From assembly GCF_900637185.1 (NCBI RefSeq), contig NZ_LR134352.1, forward strand, positions 2,160,001-2,224,000: a DNA stretch of 64,000 nucleotides, written 5' to 3'. This document shows, in pieces, positions 1-12,172 of the stretch. A program made the position numbers and the translations under genes. This DNA is from Nocardia asteroides (lineage in GTDB: Bacteria; Actinomycetota; Actinomycetes; Mycobacteriales; Mycobacteriaceae). Positions within the stretch are counted from its first letter, which is position 1. Every line of letters starts with the position of its first letter. The notes under the pieces were generated by a model. It was not told the origin of the DNA. It saw nothing but the letters and a program-made list of their open reading frames with translations, and did not search any database.

Positions 1-2738
<2,738 letters not shown>

Positions 2739-2861
2739 AAGGTGTTACGCGTCCACTGTGCGGTATCTGAAACAACACACAGATCACCGAGAAGACTCTC
2801 CGAGTCCGGTCCCGTTAGGGGTCAGGGTTTGGGGTGGCTCTCTGTGTGACAGTTTCATAGA

Positions 2862-2980
2862 GTTACGGCGGTTATAGCGGTGGGGAAACGCCCGGTCCCA
2901 TTCCGAACCCGGAAGCTAAGGCCACCTGCGCCGATGGTACTGCACTCGACAGGGTGTGGGAGAGTAGGACACCGCCGGAA
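2862..2980 (+). rRNA. rrf: 5S ribosomal RNA
   Basis: The gene begins GTTACGGCGGTTATAGCGG and ends with the complementary ACACCGCCGGAAC. It contains the hallmark CCCATTCCGAACCCGGAAGC and the GGGAGAGTAGG block. It lies about 120 bp after the 23S end and is followed by a strong intrinsic terminator, so it is the last gene of the rRNA operon. Confidence 0.96.
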
Positions 2981-2990
2981 CATCATTGCG

Positions 2991-3026
2991 AAAGGCCCTC
3001 CAACTTCGGTTGGAGGGCCTTTTTGC
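2991..3026 (+). terminator. rRNA operon intrinsic terminator
   Basis: AAAGGCCCTCCAAC, a TTCG tetraloop and GTTGGAGGGCCTTTTT form a perfect long GC-rich stem followed by a T run. It begins about ten bases after the 5S end. Confidence 0.95.
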
Positions 3027-3177
3027 GTTCCCGGACCGGTCGCGCGCGTAGCATCCACGCGGCCGGCCTGCCCCCGGAATCGGGGGATTGCCATCCGAAC
3101 CGACAACATTTCAGAAAACGGCCTTACGGCCCGGTCTCGTCGGCGACCATAGTGCGACGTTGCTTCGGGAGGTCGCC

Positions 3178-3822
3178 ATGAATTGGTTGTTCGCTCAAAA
3201 GTCGCTGCGACGCGGCGTGGTCGCGCTGGCGCTGCCCGCCGCCCTTGTCGGCCTGATAGCCACCGCGGGGCCGGCCGGCGCGGCGCCCACGCCCGATCCG
3301 CTCGCCGGTCTCGCCGACCAGCTGGCCGGCGCGGCGAATTCCGTTGCGGGCGTTGCCGGAATCGACCTTCCCGAGACCTATGGGCCCGAGACCGCCATCG
3401 TGGTCCTCGGGTTCGGGCTGCTGCCGGACGGCACCATGCGTGCCGAGCTGGGGAACCGGTTGCACGCGGCACTGATCCAGGCGTTCATGTCGCCGTCCTC
3501 GCCGGTGATCGTCACCGGGGGCAATCCGCGCAACGGTGTCACCGAGGCCCAGGTGATGGCGGATTGGCTCACGACGCGCGGGGTGGCCAGGCAGCGCGTG
3601 TTCACCGAGACGCAGGCGGGCTCGACGGTTCAGAACGCGTTCTTCTCGGCGAAGCTGATGGAGGTGCTCGGCGTGCACAAGGCCGTGCTCATCACCTCCG
3701 CCGACCACATGCGCAGGGCCCTGGACAACTTCGTGGCGGCCGGTATCCCGGTGGTCGCCACCATGACGCCGGACGTCGCCCCGCTGTGGGCCAAACCGTA
3801 CGGCACGGACGAGCCGCGATAG
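3178..3822 (+). CDS. YdcF/SanA-like DUF218 protein, exported
   Basis: A 214-aa protein with an N-terminal signal or anchor segment (basic stretch, then a hydrophobic run ending in GPAGAA near residue 37), followed by a DUF218 (YdcF/SanA) domain. Diagnostic elements are IVVLGFGLLPDG, VIVTGG and ITSADHMRRA. Family members are envelope-associated with no settled biochemical role. The ATG at 3178 was chosen because GGGAGGT lies six bases upstream and a signal peptide follows directly; the longer in-frame start would place unrelated sequence before the signal. Monocistronic, downstream of the rRNA terminator. Confidence 0.85.
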   Translation: MNWLFAQKSLRRGVVALALPAALVGLIATAGPAGAAPTPDPLAGLADQLAGAANSVAGVAGIDLPETYGPETAIVVLGFGLLPDGTMRAELGNRLHAALIQAFMSPSSPVIVTGGNPRNGVTEAQVMADWLTTRGVARQRVFTETQAGSTVQNAFFSAKLMEVLGVHKAVLITSADHMRRALDNFVAAGIPVVATMTPDVAPLWAKPYGTDEPR

Positions 3823-3908
3823 AGCGCGCCGAAGTCGGTGCGGCGCACTACTATGCCTCTGGCGTCGTCGCGGGGTGCGGTGGTGCCGTGACGGGACAGG
3901 GGTAGGTA

Positions 3909-4718
3909 ATGGACAGGCCAGCGTGGGCACCGGACGGCGTCGACATGAATCAGCCGAGCCCGGCTCGGATGTACGACGCGCTGCTCGGCGGCTCGCACAA
4001 TTTCGCGGTCGATCGCATGGCGGCGGAGATGGCGACCTCGATGGTGCCGGATCTGCCGCGGCTGGCGCTGAGCAACCGGGCGTTCCTGCGCCGGGCCGTC
4101 CGGTTCATGCTCGACGCGGGTATCCGGCAGTTCCTCGACATCGGCTCGGGCATCCCCACCGCGGGGAATGTGCACGAGATCGTGCACGAGCTCGATCCCG
4201 AGGCCCGGGTGCTCTATGTCGACATCGATCCGGTGGCCGTGGTGCACTCCCGGACGATCCTGGTCGGCCGGGAGCACGCGGGAGCCATCGAGGGGGATCT
4301 GCGGGAGACGGCGGACCTGCTCGCGGCGGTCCGCGCGACCGGGCTGATCGACTTCGCCGAGCCGGTCGGGCTGCTGCTGATCGCGGTGCTGCACCTGGTC
4401 GCCGACGAGGACGATCCGGCGGGCAAGGTGGCCGCGCTGCGGGAGGCGGTCGCACCGGGGAGTTTCATAGCCATTTCACATCTCACCTCCGAGTTGCGGC
4501 CGGAAGACGCAGGTAAGCTGGGTGAGCACGCCGCGACCGAGACCAGGGTCGGGATCCAGTTCCGGACCAAGGACGAGATCGCGGCGATGTTCGAGGGTTG
4601 GGGCTTGGAGTCCCCCGGGGTCGTCGAGTTGCCGCTGTGGCGGCCGGAGTCCGAGCGGGATCAGCACGAGAAGCCGGGGCGTTCGCTCGGCCTCGGTGGA
4701 GTCGCGCGCAAAGAATGA
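3909..4718 (+). CDS. SAM-dependent methyltransferase, SAV2177/DUF574 type
   Basis: A 269-aa protein of the actinobacterial S-adenosylmethionine methyltransferase family (PF04672). The N-terminus NQPSPARMYDALLGGSHNFAVD is the family signature, and FLDIGSGIPTAGNVHEI is the SAM-binding glycine loop. Acidic VLYVDIDPVAVVHSR follows, as expected for the ribose-binding strand. The substrate is unknown in the family generally. The ATG has AGGGGTAGG just upstream. It lies 43 bp before the diguanylate cyclase on the same strand, so co-transcription is possible. Confidence 0.85.
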   Translation: MDRPAWAPDGVDMNQPSPARMYDALLGGSHNFAVDRMAAEMATSMVPDLPRLALSNRAFLRRAVRFMLDAGIRQFLDIGSGIPTAGNVHEIVHELDPEARVLYVDIDPVAVVHSRTILVGREHAGAIEGDLRETADLLAAVRATGLIDFAEPVGLLLIAVLHLVADEDDPAGKVAALREAVAPGSFIAISHLTSELRPEDAGKLGEHAATETRVGIQFRTKDEIAAMFEGWGLESPGVVELPLWRPESERDQHEKPGRSLGLGGVARKE

Positions 4719-4761
4719 GCCGTCGTCCGGCGGTGGCGGGAGATGACAGGGTGGACGAGTA

Positions 4762-6042
4762 GTGGGGTCGTGGGAGCTGGCGCAGCGGTGGGCCGATGCG
4801 CTCGACGGTGTCGTCGCTCCCACCCTGACCCGCTCCCAGATCGAGGAGATGCTCGCGGCCCTGTGTATCGGCCTGATCGAGGCGGCGCGCGGGGGTGAGG
4901 ACCCCGACGTTGCCCGGCGGGCGGCCCGCATGCTGGTCGCCGCCAACTATCGCGATTCGGCGGCGGTGAGCCGGTCGGTGCGGGTGATCTGCCACGACCT
5001 GGTCGACATCGTCGCCGACGGCCCCGACGATCCATCGCTGCCCGAGATCAGGGACCGCGCGATCGGGCTGGCCGCCGATTTCGCCGCGGGGTTCACCGCG
5101 GCGCTGCGTTCGGCCGCGCTGGCCGAACAGGAGGCCACGCTGGCCGCGGTGCTCGCGGCCGCGCGGGAAGCCGAGAGCAGGCGGGCACTGTCGGAGGCCC
5201 GGTTCGAGGCGGTCTTCGACGGCGCGCTGGTCGGCATCGGCACCGTCGACATGTCCGGTCAGGTGGTGAACTGCAATGCCACCATGGCCGCGATGCTGGG
5301 ACAGACCCCGGAGACGATGCCGGGGCGCACCGTCGCCGACATTCTCGGACCGCAGAATCTCAACCACGCCTTCGTGGAACTGCAGCGCATGGTGAGCGGG
5401 GAATCCGACAGCTTCCGTACCGAGACCGAGCATCTGCACGACGACGGCGAGGTCACCGTCATCGACCTGTCCATGTCGACGGTGCGCGACGCCGACGGCA
5501 ATATCCGGTTCCTGATCGGCGTCGCGGTCGATGTCACCGAGCGCAAGCAGCTCGCCGACCGGCTCTGGCACGACGCCAACCACGACGCGCTGACCGGCCT
5601 GCCGAACCGCGCGCACTTGTTCAGCCGGCTTGCCGAGGCGGTGCCGCCGATCGGCGTCTGCTATCTGGACCTGGACGGCTTCAAGGAGATCAACGACCTG
5701 TGGGGCCACACCATCGGGGACCGGGTGCTGCGCACCGTAGCCGACCGGATGCGCGAGAGCGTGCGCCCGCTCGACGGCATGGCCGCCCGCATCGGCGGTG
5801 ACGAGTTCCTGGTGCTGGTCGAGAACTGCTCGGGTGAGCCGCAGCTGACGGCGCTGGCCGACGATCTGATGAGCGCGCTCACCGCGCCGCTGGAGGTCGA
5901 CGGGCACATGCTCGCGGTCGGCGTGAGTATCGGCGCCGCCTACTTCGGCGAATTGCCCGGCACCGTGGACGAATTGGTGCACGCGGCCGATTCGGCGATG
6001 TACCGCCACAAGCACGACCCACGCCGCGATCCGGCCCGGTAG
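4762..6042 (+). CDS. PAS-GGDEF diguanylate cyclase
   Basis: A 426-aa protein with three parts. Residues 1-150 form an alpha-helical, Ala-rich sensory or dimerisation region; about 155-270 is a PAS domain (FEAVFDGALVGIGTVD to the PAC-like FLIGVAVDVTERKQ); about 275-420 is GGDEF (DALTGLPNR, DLDGFKEINDLWGH, IGGDEFLVLVE). The intact GGDEF motif suggests active c-di-GMP synthesis. An RPLD tetrad lies upstream but is one residue further from GGDEF than the usual inhibitory site, so product feedback is uncertain. No EAL domain follows and no membrane segment is seen. The GTG start is the earliest plausible one; a GTG eight bases on is out of frame. Confidence 0.9.
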   Translation: MGSWELAQRWADALDGVVAPTLTRSQIEEMLAALCIGLIEAARGGEDPDVARRAARMLVAANYRDSAAVSRSVRVICHDLVDIVADGPDDPSLPEIRDRAIGLAADFAAGFTAALRSAALAEQEATLAAVLAAAREAESRRALSEARFEAVFDGALVGIGTVDMSGQVVNCNATMAAMLGQTPETMPGRTVADILGPQNLNHAFVELQRMVSGESDSFRTETEHLHDDGEVTVIDLSMSTVRDADGNIRFLIGVAVDVTERKQLADRLWHDANHDALTGLPNRAHLFSRLAEAVPPIGVCYLDLDGFKEINDLWGHTIGDRVLRTVADRMRESVRPLDGMAARIGGDEFLVLVENCSGEPQLTALADDLMSALTAPLEVDGHMLAVGVSIGAAYFGELPGTVDELVHAADSAMYRHKHDPRRDPAR

Positions 6043-6054
6043 CGGCCGGGCCGG
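6031..6054. terminator. Bidirectional hairpin between convergent genes
   Basis: CCGGCCCGG and CCGGGCCGG form a perfect 9-bp stem with a six-base loop. It overlaps the last codons of the GGDEF gene and precedes the end of the convergent desaturase gene. There is no T run, as is common in high-GC actinobacteria. Confidence 0.5.
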
Positions 6055-6069
6055 AAGCACGGGGACCGC

Positions 6070-7062
6070 TCAGACGGGCTGACGGTCGCGCTGCGCGGCC
6101 CGGGCCAGCGACCGGTCGCGCTGCTCCTCGAACCGCGCCACATCACCGCGCAGGCGCTCGAGGAAGGCGTCGAGGTCCTCGCGCGCCCGTTCGCCCTCGG
6201 GGCCGAAATCGGTGCGCTCGAAGATGTTCCACTTGCGCAACACCGGCAGCAGCACCTCGTCGAGGTGCTGACGCAGGTCGTAGATGCCGTGCTTGGCCAT
6301 CAGCACGCCGTTGCGGCGCCAGCCCGGCATACCGGCGCCCGGCATCTGGAAGCCCTGCACGATGGTGTTGACGGCCTCGATGGTCTGGTCGGGCGCCAGG
6401 TCGAGGGCGGCGGCACACAGGTTGCGGTAGAAGATCATGTGCAGGTTCTCGTCGGTGGCGATGCGGGCCAGCATGCGGTCGGCGATCGGGTCGTCGCAGA
6501 CGCGGCCGGTGTTGCGGTGGCTGACCCGGGTGGCCAGTTCCTGGAAGGTCACATAGGCGACCGAATACAGCAGGCCCGCCACGGATTTGGCCCTGATGTC
6601 GACCTCGGCGGCCTTGGCGTCGACCACGGCCATGGCCGAATAGCCGTTGGTCATGTGGATCATCCGCGCCTGCTCCAGCGCCACCGGATCGACGCCGCGG
6701 GTGAGCACCAGGTAGTCGCGGATGGCGATGCCGTGCCGGTTCTCCTCGGCGGTCCAGCGACCGACCCAGGTACCCCAGGCGCCGTCCTGGGAGAAGTTCT
6801 CGGCGATCTCGCGGTGGTAGGACGGGAGATTGTCCTCGGTGAGCAAATTGGTGATCATCGCGGCTTTGGCGAGCTCGCTGAGCGCGGATTGCTCGGGCTC
6901 CCAATCGATTCCGCCCATCGCGGCGAAGTTGCGGCCCTGATCCCACGGCACGTAGTCGTGCGGGTGCCAGTCTTTGGCCATGGACAGATGGCGGTCGACA
7001 TTGCTGGCCGCGACCGGCTCCAGTTCGATGAGCAGTTCCAGTTGGGTGAGGTTCCTGGCCAC
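6070..7062 (-). CDS. Acyl-ACP desaturase (DesA1/DesA2-like, ferritin-like di-iron)
   Basis: A 330-aa soluble desaturase of the stearoyl-ACP delta-9 type, introducing a double bond into ACP-bound acyl chains using O2 and electrons from a ferredoxin or flavoprotein. Di-iron ligands are readable: Glu in LLTEDNLPSYH (about 76), EENRH (106-110), Glu in FQELATRVSHRN and DENLH. Length and motifs match mycobacterial DesA1/DesA2, which act in meromycolate desaturation. The GTG start follows GGAAAGGG at good spacing; a longer ORF upstream lacks family sequence. It is divergent from the ketosynthase gene, with a shared 230-bp promoter region. Confidence 0.92.
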   Translation of the reverse strand: MARNLTQLELLIELEPVAASNVDRHLSMAKDWHPHDYVPWDQGRNFAAMGGIDWEPEQSALSELAKAAMITNLLTEDNLPSYHREIAENFSQDGAWGTWVGRWTAEENRHGIAIRDYLVLTRGVDPVALEQARMIHMTNGYSAMAVVDAKAAEVDIRAKSVAGLLYSVAYVTFQELATRVSHRNTGRVCDDPIADRMLARIATDENLHMIFYRNLCAAALDLAPDQTIEAVNTIVQGFQMPGAGMPGWRRNGVLMAKHGIYDLRQHLDEVLLPVLRKWNIFERTDFGPEGERAREDLDAFLERLRGDVARFEEQRDRSLARAAQRDRQPV

Positions 7063-7291
7063 GCACGTGCCCTTTCCGTCAAGTGAAAAGCATGAGTTGC
7101 GCTGGTCCGGTAGTGTTGCCCGTCGTCGCCGAGAATAGACCCGGCACATCGTGCCTCCGAACGACACGGTGCGGAGGGCACTGTTTCGCAATTTGGGCGC
7201 GTCGCGCCGAGTGCATATACGCTCCACCAGTTCAGCTCCATCAGCGGTTCCCGATCAGTCGTGGCATAGCTAGAGAGAGTGAGCGAAAAAT

Positions 7292-8512
7292 ATGACGGAC
7301 ATCGTGGTCACGAGCTTGGCGGCGACCACGTCGATCGCGGGCGACGTCGACTCGACCTGGAAAGGTCTGCTCAACGGCGAAAGCGGCATCGACGTCCTGG
7401 AGGACTCCTTCGTCGACGATTTCGAGTTGCCGGTGCGCATCGGCGGGCACCTGAAGGTCGCGCCGGCCGCCTCGCTCACCCGCGAGGAGGCGCGCAGGCT
7501 GTCCTATGTCGAGCAGATGGCCGTGGTCCTCGGTCGCGAGGTGTGGCGCAACGCGGGCAGCCCCGAGGTGGATCGCGACCGGCTCGGTGTCTCGATCGGG
7601 ACCGGGCTCGGCGGCGCCGAATCGCTGATCTACGCGCGCGACAAGCTCGGCAACGGTGGCTACCGCAAGGTGTCGCCACTGACCGTGCAGGCGATCATGC
7701 CGAACGGGCCCGCCGCCTGCGTCGGCATCGAACTCGGCGCGCGCGCCGGGGTTTCCACGCCGGTGTCGGCCTGCTCGTCGGGCTCGGAGGCCATCGCCAA
7801 CGCGTGGCGGATGATCGTGATGGGTGACGCCGACATGGTGGTGACCGGCGGCGTCGAGGGCTCGATCCAGGCGGTGCCGATCGCGGCCTTCACCCAGATG
7901 CGGGCCATGAGCACCCGCAACGCCGATCCCAAGGCGGCCTCGCGCCCGTTCGACAAGGACCGCGACGGCTTCGTGTTCGGCGAGGCGGGCGCGATGATGG
8001 TGATCGAGACCGAGGAGCACGCCAAGGCGCGCGGCGCCACGATCCACGCGCGGCTGCTCGGGGCGGGCGTCACCTCCGACGGATTCCACCTCGTCGCACC
8101 GGATCCCGAGGGCACCGGCGCGGCGCGCGCGATGACCAGGGCGCTGCAGACCGGCGGGATCAGCCGCACCGATGTCACCCACATCAACGCCCACGCCACC
8201 GCCACCCCGATCGGCGACACCGCCGAGGCCAACGCCATCGGCAAGGCGATCGGCGCGCACGCCTCGGTGTACGCGCCCAAGTCGGCGCTCGGGCATTCGA
8301 TCGGCGCGGTCGGCGCGCTCGAGGCGGTGCTGACCGTGCTCAGCGTGCGCGACAGCATCGTCCCGCCCACCCTGAACCTGGACAACCAGGACCCCGAGAT
8401 CGATCTGGACGTGGTCGCCGGCGAGGCCAGGCGCGGCCGGATCGACTACGCGGTGAACAACTCCTTCGGATTCGGCGGCCACAACGTCGCCGTCGCCTTC
8501 GGGCGGTATTGA
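7292..8512 (+). CDS. Beta-ketoacyl-ACP synthase, KasA/KasB type
   Basis: A 406-aa condensing enzyme highly similar by eye to mycobacterial KasA, which elongates acyl-AcpM with malonyl-AcpM in FAS-II. The triad is complete: Cys161 in [11 protein letters not shown], His301 in [11 protein letters not shown], His335 in [15 protein letters not shown]; the terminal [12 protein letters not shown] motif is also present. In mycobacteria kasA sits in the fabD-acpM-kasA-kasB-accD6 operon; here no acpM, fabD or accD6 flanks it. Instead it stands between a divergent desaturase and a FadD32-like ligase, so it is probably a paralogue with a dedicated lipid role (inference). The start has a short AGAGAGTGAG purine stretch upstream. 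Confidence 0.93.
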   Translation: MTDIVVTSLAATTSIAGDVDSTWKGLLNGESGIDVLEDSFVDDFELPVRIGGHLKVAPAASLTREEARRLSYVEQMAVVLGREVWRNAGSPEVDRDRLGVSIGTGLGGAESLIYARDKLGNGGYRKVSPLTVQAIMPNGPAACVGIELGARAGVSTPVSACSSGSEAIANAWRMIVMGDADMVVTGGVEGSIQAVPIAAFTQMRAMSTRNADPKAASRPFDKDRDGFVFGEAGAMMVIETEEHAKARGATIHARLLGAGVTSDGFHLVAPDPEGTGAARAMTRALQTGGISRTDVTHINAHATATPIGDTAEANAIGKAIGAHASVYAPKSALGHSIGAVGALEAVLTVLSVRDSIVPPTLNLDNQDPEIDLDVVAGEARRGRIDYAVNNSFGFGGHNVAVAFGRY

Positions 8513-8523
8513 CGATTGCCACG

Positions 8524-8565
8524 GCCTGTGCCCGGACCGTTCCGGGCGCAGGCGACTTCTTCTTT
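8524..8565 (+). terminator. Hairpin terminator after the KasA-like gene
   Basis: GCCTGTGCCCGGA and TCCGGGCGCAGGC form a 13-bp stem with one mismatch and a CCGT loop, followed by the T-rich tail GACTTCTTCTTTGTT. It separates the ketosynthase gene from the ligase gene, which therefore probably has its own promoter. Confidence 0.7.
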
Positions 8566-8632
8566 GTTCGGCGTCATTGCACGAGTTCGGCCTCTCGGCG
8601 TGAGAGGCATTGTGCGTTGAAAAGGATAGGGA

Positions 8633-10516
8633 ATGATCGGCGAGACTTTCGACGACTATGTGGACGAACTGGGCAATATCCGGATTCCCGGTGACCAGAC
8701 CTTGATCGACTTCGTCGACAAACACAGTGAGGCCAACGGTGACGAGCTGGCCTACCGCTTCATCGACTACTCGCGGGAGCGTGAGGGGGAATATCAGGAG
8801 CTGACCTGGCGCGAATTCGGCGTCCGGCTGCGCGCGGTGGCGGCGCGGCTGCAACAGGTGACCGAGCCCGGCGACCGGGTGGCGGTGCTCGCGCCGCAGG
8901 GCCTCGACTACGTCGTCGCGCTGTTCGCGGCGGTGTACGCGGGCAATGTGGCCGTGCCGCTGTTCGATCCGGAGGAGCAGGGCCACAGCGACCGCCTGCA
9001 CGCGGTGCTCGGCGACTGCGAGCCGGCCGCGGTGCTCACCGTCACCGGCGCGGCCGCGGGGGTGCGCAACTTCTTCCGCGAACAGCCCGCCGCGCAACGG
9101 CCGCGGATCATCGCGGTGGAGGCGATCCCCGACACCGTCGGCGCGCGCTGGCGCAGGCCCGACATCAACATCGACAGTGTGGCCTACCTGCAGTACACCT
9201 CCGGGTCCACCCGGGTGCCCGCAGGCGTCGAGATCACCCACCGGGCGGTCGGGACCAACCTGCTGCAGATGATCGACGCCATCGGCATCACCGAGAACGC
9301 GCGCGGGGTCACTTGGCTGCCGCTGTTCCACGACATGGGGCTGCTCACGGTGATCCTGCCGACCATCGGCGGCAAGTTCATCACCATCATGTCGCCGAGC
9401 GCGTTCGTGCGCAGGCCCTCGCGCTGGATCAAGGAGCTGGCCGCGCAGGCCGACGGGGCCGAGATCTATTCGGCGGCACCCAACTTCGCCTTCGAGCACG
9501 CCGCCGTGCGCGGGCTGCCCAAGGACGCCGAATCGCTGGACCTGTCGAATGTGATCGGCCTGATCAACGGCAGCGAGCCGGTGTCGGTGGCCTCGATGCG
9601 CAAGTTCAACGAGGCCTTCGCGCCCTACGGGCTGTCCAAGACCGCGATCAAACCGTGCTACGGCATGGCGGAGGCGACGCTGTTCGTCTCGGCGACCAGG
9701 CGCGACGACGAGGCCAGGGTGGTCTACGTGGACCGCGGGCAGCTCAACGAGGGCCGGATGGTCGAGGTCGACGAGCACGCGGACAACGCGGTCGCGCAGG
9801 TGTCGTGCGGGTACGTCGCCCGGTCGCAGTGGGCGGTGATCGTCGACCCGGAGACCGGGATCGAGCGCCGTGACGGTGAGGTCGGCGAGATCTGGCTGCA
9901 CGGCGACAATATGGGCATCGGGTACTGGGGCAGGCCGGGGGAGACCGCCGAGACCTTCCACAACCGGGTGATCGCCCGCAATCCGGCGGGCAGCCGCGCC
10001 GAGGGCGCACCGGACGACGCGCGGTGGATGCGCACCGGCGACTTCGGCGCCTATCACGACGGGGAGCTGTTCATCACCGGCCGGGTGAAGGACCTGGTGA
10101 TCGTCGACGGCCGCAACCACTACCCGCAGGATCTCGAATACTCCGCGCAGGAGGCCAGTACCGCGTTGCGGCCCGGCTTCGTCGCGGCGTTCTCGGTGCA
10201 GGGCGGGCAGCTGCCCGCGCCGGTGCTCGAGGCGGGCGGGGTCACCGACGAGATGGCCGAGCAGCTGGTCGTCGTGGCCGAACGCGCCACCGGTGCGGCC
10301 AAACTCGAGCCGGGCCCGATCGTCGACACCGTGCGCGCGGCGATCGCGCGCAGGCACGGGGTGATGGTGCGTGACCTGCTGCTCGTGCCCGCCGGGTCGA
10401 TCCCGCGCACGTCGAGCGGCAAGATCGCGCGACGTGCCTGCAAGGCGGCCTACCTGGACGGCACGCTGCGCGGTGGGCACCGGCAGGACGCGTACCCGGA
10501 CGCGCCGGAGGAGTGA
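8633..10516 (+). CDS. FadD32-like long-chain fatty acyl-AMP ligase
   Basis: A 627-aa ANL-superfamily adenylating enzyme that closely follows M. tuberculosis FadD32 through its whole length, which activates the meromycolic chain as acyl-AMP for Pks13. Visible motifs are [10 protein letters not shown] (P-loop), [69 protein letters not shown] and the terminal lysine loop [11 protein letters not shown]. FadD32 normally neighbours pks13 and accD4; neither is present. Its partner could be the adjacent KasA-like synthase or a distant PKS or ACP. The start is ATG with AAAGGATAGGGA upstream. Specificity is not readable from the sequence. Confidence 0.92.
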   Translation: MIGETFDDYVDELGNIRIPGDQTLIDFVDKHSEANGDELAYRFIDYSREREGEYQELTWREFGVRLRAVAARLQQVTEPGDRVAVLAPQGLDYVVALFAAVYAGNVAVPLFDPEEQGHSDRLHAVLGDCEPAAVLTVTGAAAGVRNFFREQPAAQRPRIIAVEAIPDTVGARWRRPDINIDSVAYLQYTSGSTRVPAGVEITHRAVGTNLLQMIDAIGITENARGVTWLPLFHDMGLLTVILPTIGGKFITIMSPSAFVRRPSRWIKELAAQADGAEIYSAAPNFAFEHAAVRGLPKDAESLDLSNVIGLINGSEPVSVASMRKFNEAFAPYGLSKTAIKPCYGMAEATLFVSATRRDDEARVVYVDRGQLNEGRMVEVDEHADNAVAQVSCGYVARSQWAVIVDPETGIERRDGEVGEIWLHGDNMGIGYWGRPGETAETFHNRVIARNPAGSRAEGAPDDARWMRTGDFGAYHDGELFITGRVKDLVIVDGRNHYPQDLEYSAQEASTALRPGFVAAFSVQGGQLPAPVLEAGGVTDEMAEQLVVVAERATGAAKLEPGPIVDTVRAAIARRHGVMVRDLLLVPAGSIPRTSSGKIARRACKAAYLDGTLRGGHRQDAYPDAPEE

Positions 10517-10520
10517 GACC

Positions 10521-10552
10521 GGTTCGGCCACCGGGCTGCCGGTGGCCGAACC
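10521..10552. terminator. Bidirectional terminator between FadD32-like and LCP genes
   Basis: GGTTCGGCCACCGG and CCGGTGGCCGAACC make a perfect 14-bp stem with a GCTG loop. It lies immediately after the plus-strand ligase stop and 16 bp beyond the convergent LCP gene's stop codon. Confidence 0.7.
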
Positions 10553-10567
10553 GCGGTGCGGCCGTGC

Positions 10568-12172
10568 TCAGTTGACGCAGGGGATGGTGCTGCCGATGGT
10601 CGTCGTCACCGGCTTGCCCGCGTCGGGCAGCGGTGTCGACGACACTCCCGGAGCGGCCGTCGCCGTCGTGGGTGTCGCCGAAGTCGTGGTCGTGGGGGCG
10701 AGTTCGGCAGGCAGGGTGAAATCGCTGCCGACCACCAGCCGGATGTGCCCGGCCGTCACCGACGCCGACTCGGCGACCGGGAGACCACCGAGACTCTCGG
10801 CGAGCGCGGTGGCGTCCGGGCCCGCACCGGGCCCGTAGGTGATCGCGGAGTACGGGCCGTCGTCGAGGGTGCCGTTGCCGATCTCACCCGCGCGATAGCC
10901 GCCCTTCGCCAGTGCCGCCGACACCGTCGCCGCCTGGCCGACGATCCCGCTCACGTTGTGCACGTCGACGACGCTCGTCGGCGCCGGTGCGGCGCTCGTG
11001 GTGCTCGGTTGCTGCCCGAAGGCCGCCCTGACCTCGCGTTTGATGGCGGCCGGGTCGACGATATTGACGTCCTGACCGTCGATCACGTCGTAGCGCAGCA
11101 CCGGCAGCGTCCGGAACTCGACCGGCAGCGAACCCGCCGCACCCAGTTCGCGGGCGAAATCGAACAGATTCCAGCCGTCGGAGAGCACCACGTCCTTGTG
11201 CGCCATGTCCATCAGCGCCGCCAGCCTGCTCAGGTTGGTGAGGGTGCCGGAATCCTTGAGCGACTTGGCCACCGAGGTGAGGAACGCCTGCTGCCGGTGC
11301 GTGCGGTCGAGGTCGCCGTTGCGCAGTCCGTGCCGTTGCCGCACGAAGGCGAGCGCCTCGGCGCCGTTCAGGTGCTGGCGGCCCGCCGGGAACACCGCGC
11401 CGGAGAACTCGCTGTCGTCCACGGCGTTGTTCAGGCACACGTCGACGCCGCCGACCGCGGTGGCCAGATCGTAGAAACCGGCCAGGGAGATCTCGGCGAA
11501 CCGGTCGATCGGGACGCCGACGAGATTGCGCACCGTGGTCACGATCGACGCGCGGCCCGCCTCGCGCCCGCGGCGCTCGAGCACCACCGGGTCCTTCTCA
11601 CCCTGCTCGATCAACTCGGCCTGCACCGCGGCCTTCTTCAGGCCGTAGGCCTCCTTGATCTTGACCTGCTGATAGCCGGGGATACCGGTGACCGGCACGT
11701 AGTCGTCGCGCGGGATGGAGAAGGCGACGATCTTGCTCAGATCGGCCGGAATATGCAGCAGGATCAGCGAATTCGCGTTGTAGCCGCCCTCGGTGCCGTC
11801 GCCGGCGTGCAACTGGTCGAGGATCTCCTTCGGCAGGTCGTTGCCGTCGAGGTCCTTGCGGGTGTCCAGGCCGATCAGCAGGATGTTGACCGCGCCGTCC
11901 CGCGAGCGCGGCGCGTCCTCACCGAGAGCGGTGGAATGGGTGAAGCCGGAGTCGAAGTCGTTCTTGGCCGACCAGGCCAGCCCGGTGCCGGTGAGCACGG
12001 CCAGGGCGGTGGTGGCCGCGAGCATCCTGGCGGTGATCAGCGCGGCGCGGCGCAGGCCGGCGCGGCGGGTCGGGTGGCCGGAGTCCTGGGCGTGCCTGCC
12101 GACCCGCCGCGGTGCGGAGGGGGCTGTGTCCCGGCGCGGTCGCCGCGCCGGGGTGTCGTCTGTTCGGTTCAC
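10568..12172 (-). CDS. LytR-CpsA-Psr (LCP) family cell wall ligase
   Basis: A 534-aa membrane-anchored protein: a basic cytoplasmic N-terminus, one transmembrane helix at about residues 42-68, an LCP domain at about 95-330 and a C-terminal LytR_C domain at about 390-490, then a Thr/Ala-rich tail. The LCP core shows NILLIGLDTRKD, SIPRDDYVPV and GAEALAFVRQRHGLRNGDLDRTHRQQ, including the arginines that bind polyprenyl pyrophosphate. Relatives transfer arabinogalactan or other glycopolymers to peptidoglycan (M. tuberculosis Lcp1). The GTG start overlaps the stop of the upstream L,D-transpeptidase by four bases, so the two wall enzymes are translationally coupled. Confidence 0.92.
   Translation of the reverse strand: MNRTDDTPARRPRRDTAPSAPRRVGRHAQDSGHPTRRAGLRRAALITARMLAATTALAVLTGTGLAWSAKNDFDSGFTHSTALGEDAPRSRDGAVNILLIGLDTRKDLDGNDLPKEILDQLHAGDGTEGGYNANSLILLHIPADLSKIVAFSIPRDDYVPVTGIPGYQQVKIKEAYGLKKAAVQAELIEQGEKDPVVLERRGREAGRASIVTTVRNLVGVPIDRFAEISLAGFYDLATAVGGVDVCLNNAVDDSEFSGAVFPAGRQHLNGAEALAFVRQRHGLRNGDLDRTHRQQAFLTSVAKSLKDSGTLTNLSRLAALMDMAHKDVVLSDGWNLFDFARELGAAGSLPVEFRTLPVLRYDVIDGQDVNIVDPAAIKREVRAAFGQQPSTTSAAPAPTSVVDVHNVSGIVGQAATVSAALAKGGYRAGEIGNGTLDDGPYSAITYGPGAGPDATALAESLGGLPVAESASVTAGHIRLVVGSDFTLPAELAPTTTTSATPTTATAAPGVSSTPLPDAGKPVTTTIGSTIPCVN

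Noticed and set aside
4483..6060. A 525-codon minus-strand ORF opposite the GGDEF gene
   Set aside because: It is the complement shadow of a protein with clear PAS and GGDEF motifs; its own sequence is His/Arg/Gly-rich low complexity.
7241..10531. A 1096-codon minus-strand ORF over the KasA-like and FadD32-like genes
   Set aside because: High-GC codon bias creates long antisense frames; no domain is readable, while the plus-strand proteins are unmistakable.
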